A stretch of 64,000 bases of DNA from a bacterium (GTDB taxonomy: Bacteria; Desulfobacterota; DSWW01). The notes under the pieces are model-generated. The model did no database searches, had not been told where the DNA came from, and saw only the letters and a list, made by a program, of their open reading frames with translations. The stretch covers positions 56,621 through 120,620 of the forward strand of contig JANQFG010000211.1 of the NCBI GenBank assembly GCA_028277985.1, given 5' to 3'. Shown here one piece after another: positions 38,961 through 45,388 of this stretch (within the stretch, counting starts at the first letter, position 1; each line of letters begins with the position of its first letter). Made by a program: the position numbers and the translations under genes.

Positions 38961-39530
38961 ATGGCGCACCTTTGGGTCCCATGGAGGCAGAACCACGGGC
39001 AGGAAAAGGAAACAGGAGGCCCGGAATGGGCAATCGCTTCCCTTGGGGACGATGCCGGGGTTTTCGCCCTGACAGACGATCCGCGTGAACCGGTACGCGT
39101 TCGCGGCAAGGGCCGCAACGGATCCGCGGTCGCGTACATCGTGCGCCAGGAGTGCAGGCAGAGCGATACCTGGATCCTGCAGAGTCACGAAACAGAGAGA
39201 ATTCGTGTTAATGGCCTTCCCCTCGTTGCAGGGATTCGCGTGTTGGAAGACCGAGACGAGATTCTGACCCGGGAAACGGGGAGGATCTTCTTCTCCACCG
39301 AGAGGGCCCCAAAGGTGGAGCCTTTCCCTGGAAGGGAAGAGCCAACACCGTGCCCCAGGTGCAAGGGGACGATCTTCAAAGGAGAGCTTTCCGTCAAGTG
39401 CCCCAAATGCAGAACGTGGTTCCATCAGCGGCCGGACATGGGGTGTTGGGGATACACGGACAAATGTGCCCTGTGTGACCAGCTCACTCGACTCGACGCA
39501 TGCTTCCGATGGACGCCCGAGAGCCTTTGA
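38961..39530 (+). CDS. RING-finger (prokaryotic treble-clef) protein with FHA-like N-terminal domain; candidate E3
   Basis: 189 residues from ATG 38961 (AAGGAGGCGGG upstream; the in-frame ATG 38847 precedes this RBS). Residues ~20-115 are beta-rich with an FHA-like ending (RIRVNGLPLVAGIRVLEDRD then GRIFFS), a possible phosphopeptide-type binding module. Residues ~131-173 form a binuclear zinc motif: CPRCKGTIFKGELSVKCPKC, then RTWFHQ, GCW and CALC. That spacing and the H..CW core match prokaryotic RING fingers that accompany E1/E2 genes. In such a set it would act as an E3, linking a charged E2 to a target recognised by the N-terminal domain (inference). First gene of the operon; the E1 ATG follows 19 nt after its stop. 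Confidence 0.75.
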   Translation: MAHLWVPWRQNHGQEKETGGPEWAIASLGDDAGVFALTDDPREPVRVRGKGRNGSAVAYIVRQECRQSDTWILQSHETERIRVNGLPLVAGIRVLEDRDEILTRETGRIFFSTERAPKVEPFPGREEPTPCPRCKGTIFKGELSVKCPKCRTWFHQRPDMGCWGYTDKCALCDQLTRLDACFRWTPESL

Positions 39531-39549
39531 TAAGACAGGGAGGAGCCCC

Positions 39550-40668
39550 ATGTCAAGGAAAAAACCTGGAAACTTCATCGTCGTCATCGTGGTGGGCTGT
39601 GGTGGAAATATCGGAAGCCACGTGGTCGCCCACATCGCACGAATGGCCATCGTGGACCATGTCGTCTTGATCGACCGGGACACTTACGAAGAGGTAAATC
39701 TCGCCTCGCAAGATATTCTGCCGAGCGATGTAGGGAAACCGAAGGCCGAGGTCCAGGCCAGGAGGCTCAGAGCCATTCGTCCCTCTCTCATCGTCGAGGC
39801 GGTGAGCCATGATGTGACGACCCTGCCGATCGGCACACTGAGGGGAGACGTGGTTTTGGGATGTCTGGACAACAATCTTACCAGACAGTTCGTCGCCGAG
39901 GCGACCTGGCACCTCGGGGTTCCCTACATTGACGCCGGCGTCCGGAACGACGGGCTTCTCGCGCGGGCGAGTGCGTTCCTGCCCAGCGAAAATGCCCCGT
40001 GCATGCAGTGTTCCTGGACCAACGAAATGTATGTTGCACTCGAGCATGTGTATTCGTGCAACGGCGCTGAGGCAATGGTTCCCCCGACCCGGAGCCCTTC
40101 CTTTCTGGGCAGCCTCGCAGCTTCGCTGCAGGTCATCGAATGTTCGAAACTGCTCGAAGGAAACCTCGACCGAGCCATCGTTGGGAAGCAGGTGCTGCTC
40201 GATGCGAACTCCCAACGTCACTATCTGACTCGTCTGCCCCACAACGATCACTGCCGCTTCGATCATCAGGTCTGGGACATCGAACAGATCGATCAGGACC
40301 CGGCACAGGTCACCCTGGGCGAGGCCCTCGCCCTGGGCGGAAACGGCTCGGCCGGGAATGCCCGGCTCGCCTTTTCGTTCCGGCCGCAGGTGTTCTTCCG
40401 GAAGAAGTTCACCTGTTCCTCCTGTCCTTCGGTCACGGAGAGGGTGGGGCTCCGCGAAGCACTCCCGACCTATGTGGCCTGTGACAGGTGTGGGGAGACC
40501 ACGGAGGAGGAAATCGTCGGGATCGCGCCGGAGCTCGCCGCGACTGCCCTGGACCCCTCCCTGCTGGGCCACTCGATGGTTTCTATTGGCTTCAGAAAAG
40601 GGGACGTCTTCACTGTCACGAACTCTGACCAGGCCCGCCGCTTCGAGATCGGTGGGAACAGGGCCTGA
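39550..40668 (+). CDS. E1-like (ThiF/MoeB/UBA-family) activating enzyme
   Basis: 372 residues from ATG 39550 (GGGAGGAG 5 nt upstream). Residues ~10-200 form an adenylating Rossmann domain: VVGCGGNIGSHVV (ATP loop), VVLIDRDTYEEVNLASQ (DxD and Arg/Gln contacts) and VVLGCLDNN. Cys pairs PCMQC, FTCSSC and VACDRC indicate zinc sites as in MoeB/ThiF-type E1s. A candidate thioester cysteine is in YSCNGAEAMVPP, before SLAASLQVIECSKLL. It would adenylate the C-terminal glycine of the ubiquitin-like protein encoded four genes... downstream and pass it to the E2 of the next gene (known family logic; partner pairing is inference). The C-terminal ~100 residues, including the CSSC/CDRC pairs, may be an extra zinc ribbon. 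Confidence 0.9.
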   Translation: MSRKKPGNFIVVIVVGCGGNIGSHVVAHIARMAIVDHVVLIDRDTYEEVNLASQDILPSDVGKPKAEVQARRLRAIRPSLIVEAVSHDVTTLPIGTLRGDVVLGCLDNNLTRQFVAEATWHLGVPYIDAGVRNDGLLARASAFLPSENAPCMQCSWTNEMYVALEHVYSCNGAEAMVPPTRSPSFLGSLAASLQVIECSKLLEGNLDRAIVGKQVLLDANSQRHYLTRLPHNDHCRFDHQVWDIEQIDQDPAQVTLGEALALGGNGSAGNARLAFSFRPQVFFRKKFTCSSCPSVTERVGLREALPTYVACDRCGETTEEEIVGIAPELAATALDPSLLGHSMVSIGFRKGDVFTVTNSDQARRFEIGGNRA

Positions 40669-40703
40669 GACGGCTGCGCGGCGCCCAAGAAGGAGGCAAC
40701 AGA

Positions 40704-41261
40704 GTGACTCGGAAAGTGATGAGCGACAAAGTACTGGAGAGTTTCCTCGAGGCCCAGACGCGGGAAGGGATGGACCTTGCTCGCCAGAGCGATCTCCTCG
40801 ACCTGCATCCCCAGGGCATCCCTCCGGTTCAGGCCTGGATTGCCCGTTTCCGGTGTAAGGGCCTCGTAACCACTCCGGACGGCGAGGTGGCAGAGGCGGA
40901 CGATTTCGCGGTGGGGATCTATTTCCCTGACGACTACCTCCGGCGTGCCAATCCGGCCGAGGTGCTCTCGTGGCTGAATCCCAGCCACCCCTACCATCCG
41001 AATATCTCCGCCTCGCCCGGGCTGCCCCTGATCTGTATCGGCCGGATGTGGCCCGGCATGGGCCTGGTAGAGATCCTCTACCAGGTGTTCGAGATCATCA
41101 GCTACGGGAGAGTCACGGTAAATGAGCGCGACGCACTCAACAAACCGGCTTGCCGCTGGGCAAGGAAAAACATGCATCTGTTTCCCGTCGACAAGAGACC
41201 ATTGAAGAGGAAACGCATGCAAACCGAGGTGAAGGCAGGCAGAGAGGTGAACCCGAGATGA
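40704..41261 (+). CDS. E2-like ubiquitin-conjugating enzyme
   Basis: 185 residues with the UBC fold hallmarks: DFAVGIYFPDDYLRRANP (beta-sheet and PxxPP-like part), then HPYHPNISASPGLPLICIGRM, in which HPN precedes the catalytic cysteine, Cys111, followed by WPGMGLVEILYQVFEIIS and LNKPACRWARKN. The HPN...C...W spacing is that of bona fide E2s. It would accept the ubiquitin-like protein from the E1 and donate it to a target, perhaps with the RING protein. GGAGG lies before the ATG at 40704; the C-terminal tail (KRKRMQTEVKAG) is basic. Its TGA overlaps the ATG of the next gene (ATGA), a translational coupling. Quoted motif split: HPYHPNIS then ASPGLPLICIGRM. Confidence 0.85.
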   Translation: MTRKVMSDKVLESFLEAQTREGMDLARQSDLLDLHPQGIPPVQAWIARFRCKGLVTTPDGEVAEADDFAVGIYFPDDYLRRANPAEVLSWLNPSHPYHPNISASPGLPLICIGRMWPGMGLVEILYQVFEIISYGRVTVNERDALNKPACRWARKNMHLFPVDKRPLKRKRMQTEVKAGREVNPR

Positions 41262-42226
41262 GCATCTCACCGGACAGTTTTCTGCAGGTGGATCCGGTTC
41301 TCTCAGCCCTCAGCGAGGCTGCGGGCGGGATCCAGAAGGAAGGCCCTGGCAGATGGAGTTTTCTGGCGGGAGCCGATCGGTCCATCAAGGTAACGGCCAG
41401 GGTCGACCCAGGGTGGGTCCTCATGGATACGTCTCTCACGGCGTGCGAATGGAGTCGCTGGTATCAACCGAGGCAATTGTGGGCCCTGCTGCAGGCGAAT
41501 GCCGGGCTTTGCGGAGGGGCCAAGTTCGCGGTTGCCGGAAACCCGCGAGCTGTACGTGTCCGTGCGGAAATCCCCGTAGAGGAAGGCATCGATCCCAAAG
41601 ACAGGATACGGAATGCCTGTCGTGGTCTGGATGAGGCGCTCGAATGCGTCCGCGGTACGAAAGCAGGTCAATCGGTCGCCAGGGCCGACCACTCGGATCC
41701 GGCAGACCCGGGACCTTCGGAGGCAGACCTCCAGGCCATGTGCACGGAAGCCGGTTGGAGCTTCTCCGAGCGCACCGACGGCGTGGTCGCCGTGCCTCTG
41801 GAAGTGGAGGACGGCTACTACCAGGCCACCGTCAGGGGCAACAGAAGTGGGTCGCTTTCCGTATGGGCGGAAATCGCGAGCCAGGATTCGTGGCCGAAAG
41901 AATCCTGGAAGGCGCTCGGGGCCTTCCTGCTCCAGGCTTGCGGGAATCTGAAGACGGTCCGCGCCGCGATTCGCCACCCTGACTCCGACGCTGCTACGGC
42001 CGGTTTCGAAGTCGTTCTCGATCCCCCGGCCGGCTCGGCAGAACTCGGCCGGGCATTCAGTGCACTTTCCGTTGCCTGCAACCTCACTCGGAAAGAGGTC
42101 AGGGCCCTGCGTGAGGAGGCTGTGGGAAAGGATTACCTGGTGACGGTTCGGGGGTGGTCCTCGAGGTCCGGCCAGTCAAGCACCAACCGTGCCCCGTCAG
42201 GGGCGGAAGAAAGGGGGAAGACATGA
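41258..42226 (+). CDS. Unknown protein with two tandem related domains, in the tagging operon
   Basis: 322 residues from ATG 41258, overlapping the E2 stop by 4 nt. The two halves look homologous: each has a beta-rich part (GRWSFLAGADRSIKVTARVD; GVVAVPLEVEDGYYQATVRG), a helix (LWALLQANAGLCGGAKFAVA; LGAFLLQACGNLKTVRAAIR), a second beta stretch (VRVRAEIPVEEGI; FEVVLDPPAGS) and a final helix (RIRNACRGLDEALE; GRAFSALSVACN). The pattern resembles type III secretion chaperone or YbjN-like folds, which bind other proteins; that is a tentative fold guess, not a family match. The position between E2 and ubiquitin-like protein suggests an adaptor or substrate-binding role. Its TGA overlaps the ATG of the ubiquitin-like gene. 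Confidence 0.75.
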   Translation: MSISPDSFLQVDPVLSALSEAAGGIQKEGPGRWSFLAGADRSIKVTARVDPGWVLMDTSLTACEWSRWYQPRQLWALLQANAGLCGGAKFAVAGNPRAVRVRAEIPVEEGIDPKDRIRNACRGLDEALECVRGTKAGQSVARADHSDPADPGPSEADLQAMCTEAGWSFSERTDGVVAVPLEVEDGYYQATVRGNRSGSLSVWAEIASQDSWPKESWKALGAFLLQACGNLKTVRAAIRHPDSDAATAGFEVVLDPPAGSAELGRAFSALSVACNLTRKEVRALREEAVGKDYLVTVRGWSSRSGQSSTNRAPSGAEERGKT

Positions 42227-42498
42227 ATCTCCAGACGATGAGCCTGGAAGCCACGGATGTGTCCGGCCAGAAGACCGCCGCATTGTCGAACATCCCGGCG
42301 GGAGCGACCGTGGCCGACATGATCCAGTGGGCCTTGCCGGACATGGCCCTGCCACGAAATGACTCGGAGGGCTACGCGATCATGTACCAGGCCCTGCTGG
42401 AACGCGAAGGACGCCACCTCGGAGGCAGAGAGCTGGTCCACGACGCGCTCGAGGAAGGTGACCGGATCGTTCTGCATCCCTCGGTAGATGCGGGTTAG
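42223..42498 (+). CDS. Ubiquitin-like (beta-grasp) protein ending in a single Gly
   Basis: 91 residues from ATG 42223 (GGGGGAAG 3 nt upstream), overlapping the preceding stop by 4 nt. The pattern is a beta-grasp: strand MNLQTMSLEATD, turn, strand ALSNIPAGATVADMIQW (helix), YAIMYQALLEREGRHL, LVHDALEEGDRIVLHPSV and end DAG. The EGRHLxxxELVxDALEEGDRIxL segment corresponds to the ubiquitin/YukD 'L..G..L.....L...GDxLxL' tail. It ends Asp-Ala-Gly, not Gly-Gly, which still offers a glycine carboxylate for E1 adenylation. With E1, E2, RING and JAMM genes on the same transcript it is the obvious modifier. A hairpin follows immediately. Confidence 0.82.
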   Translation: MNLQTMSLEATDVSGQKTAALSNIPAGATVADMIQWALPDMALPRNDSEGYAIMYQALLEREGRHLGGRELVHDALEEGDRIVLHPSVDAG

Positions 42499-42503
42499 TC
42501 CGT

Positions 42504-42544
42504 GAGGTGCCCCTGCACGCGATCACAGGTGTGGGGGCATCCTC
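42504..42544 (+). promoter_or_regulatory. Intercistronic RNA hairpin between ubiquitin-like and JAMM genes
   Basis: GAGGTGCCCCTGCAC pairs with GTGTGGGGGCATCCTC through 15 base pairs (including two G-T pairs) with one bulged T and a ~10-nt loop. There is no U-tract. It starts 5 nt after the ubiquitin-like stop, so it may stabilise the upstream mRNA 3' end or attenuate downstream genes, giving more modifier than enzymes. Function inferred from position. Confidence 0.5.
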
Positions 42545-42604
42545 AAATCCGAAGCTTTCCGCGGGTGCAACCGCGGCTCAAACGTCGAAGTACGAGGGAT
42601 GCAC

Positions 42605-43693
42605 ATGAACGAGACAAGGCAGATCAATCACGACTTCGTCCTGCACCTCTTCAAGGGTGATGATTCACCTCTGGGCCAGGCCAGGATGGAGGTCGACTGG
42701 GACCCGGCGCTCGAATCGTGTCACCTGTCGGGAATTCGAAGGGGCAAGCTGCCGCCCATGCACAACATCGGCACCCACCGGATCGAGCCGATCTGGGATG
42801 CGGAAAAAGGCAAGCCCTCTGTGGCAGGCTTTCGAACCGTGATCTCCGAAGGCAACGGAAGCGAAGGTTTCTCTTCGGACTTTCCCATCACCTATTTTGC
42901 CGACCAGGCTCTCAGGGAATCGCAATGCTATGTCAGGACCGGCCGGCTCAACCCGGGAGATCGCATTCGGTACAGGATCACCGCATCCCCTGGGACGAGA
43001 GCTACGGAACCAGAAACGGGGGCCTCGAGGCCTCGGGGGTTCTCCGTCAGGGAAGTACCCAAACCGATTCCGCTCGGCAGCGTGAGTCTTCACCGCCTGC
43101 GGGACGAATCCGTTCCCTTCGACGGAGGGGAAGAGGAGGACATGCCGGTGTTCATACCCGATCATGTCCTGAATGAGGTCTGCTCGCGGACACGAGAGGG
43201 CGGCGCTTACGAAGTCGGCAGCATCCTGCTGGGGCACCTTCACCGTGACACAGAGTCACCGGAAATCATCGCGGAGGTCACCGCAGCTGTCCCGATCCCC
43301 AGCCCGGAGCAGAAACTCTACAGCCTCTCCATCACGGCGGAATCATGGGCCGAGGTGCGCAACACGATCCGGCTCCGCGACAAGCAGGAAATCATGGTCG
43401 GCTGGGCACACTCGCACAGCTTCATGAAGGAAGTTTGTCAGAACTGCAAGCGGGTGGAAGACAAATCGTGCGACCACACCGCTGTGTACATGAGCGAAAA
43501 GGACTGCGGTCTTCACCGGACCGCCTTCTACCGGGCCTACAACCTGGCCCTGGTCCTCGGAGACACACCGTGCACGGGTCTGAACTACGGTCTGTTCGGA
43601 TGGCGGTACGGAGGGATCCATCGGCGCGGGTTCCGCATTCTCAACACCGGCAGGTCCGGGGCGAACATGAAAGGAGAAGAAAATGTCGGATGA
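42605..43693 (+). CDS. JAB/JAMM metallopeptidase (deubiquitinase-like) with a Cys-rich insert
   Basis: 362 residues from ATG 42605 (GAGGG 6 nt upstream). Residues ~1-165 are a beta-rich N-terminal domain with no clear family. Residues ~185-345 are the JAMM domain: Glu203 in YEVGSILLGHL, His269 and His271 in GWAHSHS, and Ser297-Asp300 in MSEKD complete the E...HxH...SxxD zinc site. In the usual JAMM motif the Ser follows the second His by about nine residues; here it is 26, with an insert bearing Cys278, Cys281, Cys289 and His291 (CQNC...SCDH), probably a second zinc. It should process or remove the ubiquitin-like protein (family knowledge). The 3' end overlaps the ATPase start by 11 nt. Confidence 0.85.
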   Translation: MNETRQINHDFVLHLFKGDDSPLGQARMEVDWDPALESCHLSGIRRGKLPPMHNIGTHRIEPIWDAEKGKPSVAGFRTVISEGNGSEGFSSDFPITYFADQALRESQCYVRTGRLNPGDRIRYRITASPGTRATEPETGASRPRGFSVREVPKPIPLGSVSLHRLRDESVPFDGGEEEDMPVFIPDHVLNEVCSRTREGGAYEVGSILLGHLHRDTESPEIIAEVTAAVPIPSPEQKLYSLSITAESWAEVRNTIRLRDKQEIMVGWAHSHSFMKEVCQNCKRVEDKSCDHTAVYMSEKDCGLHRTAFYRAYNLALVLGDTPCTGLNYGLFGWRYGGIHRRGFRILNTGRSGANMKGEENVG

Positions 43694-45356
43694 TCCCCTG
43701 CGAACCCATCGGCTCCTGCACCATCTGACGGCCGTGGGAGATCGCGCCCCCAGCCTGGATCGAAAGCTCGAGCTGCTCCAGAACATCAGGGCCCAGGAGA
43801 AGGGATCGGGCAGGCAAGTGGATGAATTCCTTCTGCTGGAGATCGAAAAGATGTACACGACCCTTCTGGAACTGCGGCAGAGTCAGGAAGAGCTGCGTGC
43901 TCTGCACGAGAAGCTGACAGCCCATCCGTGGCACCTGGGGCTGTTCCTGCGGATCGTTCAGACCGCCAACGGGCCGAGGGCGATGATCGCGTACGCCGGC
44001 AACTGCCGTGTCGTGGGCATCGCGGACACCGTGGATTGGGAGGCGCTCTCTCCCGGAGAGGAGGTCTACCTGACCGAAGACCTGAACATGATCATGGAGC
44101 GATCCTTTGGGGTCCCCCGATACGGCGAGACGGGCTTCTTCGAGCGGAGCACGGAGGATGGAAGAATGGTCCTCAAGTCGAGGGACGAAGAAGTGATCCT
44201 GGAGATGTCCGGCGCCCTCCGTAACGTAGAGGTGCTGCCGGGTGACGAGGTTCGCTACGACAGGTCGACGTGGATGGCATTCGAGAAGATCCAGCGGGCA
44301 GACGGCCGCGAGTTTTTCCTCACCGACATTCCGGAGGTGGGCCGCGACCAGGTCGGGGGCCAGAAGAAGAACATGGACAAGATGCTGTCGGTTCTGCTGG
44401 GCACCATCGCGGATCCTACCAAGGCGGCCCTTTACGGCTTGAACGGGCGCAGGGCCATCCTCATGGTGGGGCCTCCGGGCTGCGGGAAGACCCTGATGGC
44501 AAGGGTGGCTGCCTCGGAAGTCACGAAGCACAGCGGGCAGCCCTGCCGCTTCGGCCTGGTAAGGCCGGGCGAATGGAACAGCCCCTGGGTGGGCACCACC
44601 GAGGCGAACATCCGGAACTGCTTCAAGGCGCTCCGGGAGGCGGCGATGGAAGGGCCCTGTATGCTCTTTCTGGATGAGATCGAAGCCATCGGAACCATCC
44701 GGGGCGGCTTTGCCGGACATCACTCGGACAAGTTCCTTGCTACGCTTCTTGCTGAGCTCGACGGGTTCCATGACCGGGGCAACGTGATGGTGGTTGCCGC
44801 CAGTAATCGGAAAGACCTTCTGGACCCCGCTTTGCTCGAAAGGCTTTCGGATACGGAGATTCGAGTGGACCGGCCGGATCTCCAGGCCGCGAAGTCCATC
44901 TTCGAGATTCATCTTCCCCCGGATCTGCCCTTCACCCCGAACGGATCCAAGGAGGAAGAGCAGGCCACACGATCCGAAATCATCGAGGCCGCAGTGTCGC
45001 GACTCTACAGCCCGAATGGCGAAGGCGCTCTGTGCGAGCTTCGTTTTCGAGACGGCAAGACACGCACCGTGTCCGCACGCGATCTAGCCAGCGGAAGAGT
45101 CTTGAGGCAGGTGTGCATGGCAGCCCGTGAGGCGGCCTTTCTGCGCGCCGTAAGCGAAGGAGATCCGGGAGTGTGTCGCGCAGATCTCGACACGGCCCTG
45201 TCGAACGCGATGGACCGACTGAGGACGACGCTCACCCCCCGGAACGTCCATGCCCATCTGCACGATTTGCCGCAGGACATCGACGTGGTGAGCGTCGAGC
45301 CGATCGTGAGCAAGGTGAACGAGCAGGCAACCTATTTCATGTATGACGTCGGTTGA
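43683..45356 (+). CDS. Mpa/ARC-like AAA+ ATPase
   Basis: 557 residues; RBS GGAGAAG before ATG 43683. Residues ~45-80 form a coiled coil (VDEFLLLEIEKMYTTLLELR, QSQEELRALHEKL), followed by OB-type domains (AYAGNCRVVGIADTVDWEAL), the arrangement in Mpa/ARC, where the coiled coil captures Pup. The AAA module has Walker A GPPGCGKT near residue 263, Walker B MLFLDEIEAIG and sensor AASNRKDLLDPALLERL. The C-terminus is ...ATYFMYDVG, without the HbYX-type (hydrophobic-Tyr-X) end that docks Mpa on the 20S core. It likely unfolds tagged proteins or works as a Cdc48-like segregase. Next to the Dop-like and Pup-like genes, so Pup-like tags are its expected substrates (inference). Confidence 0.87.
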   Translation: MSDDPLRTHRLLHHLTAVGDRAPSLDRKLELLQNIRAQEKGSGRQVDEFLLLEIEKMYTTLLELRQSQEELRALHEKLTAHPWHLGLFLRIVQTANGPRAMIAYAGNCRVVGIADTVDWEALSPGEEVYLTEDLNMIMERSFGVPRYGETGFFERSTEDGRMVLKSRDEEVILEMSGALRNVEVLPGDEVRYDRSTWMAFEKIQRADGREFFLTDIPEVGRDQVGGQKKNMDKMLSVLLGTIADPTKAALYGLNGRRAILMVGPPGCGKTLMARVAASEVTKHSGQPCRFGLVRPGEWNSPWVGTTEANIRNCFKALREAAMEGPCMLFLDEIEAIGTIRGGFAGHHSDKFLATLLAELDGFHDRGNVMVVAASNRKDLLDPALLERLSDTEIRVDRPDLQAAKSIFEIHLPPDLPFTPNGSKEEEQATRSEIIEAAVSRLYSPNGEGALCELRFRDGKTRTVSARDLASGRVLRQVCMAAREAAFLRAVSEGDPGVCRADLDTALSNAMDRLRTTLTPRNVHAHLHDLPQDIDVVSVEPIVSKVNEQATYFMYDVG

Positions 45357-45388
45357 TTGACCCACTGACAAAGCAGGAGAGCTGCTTT

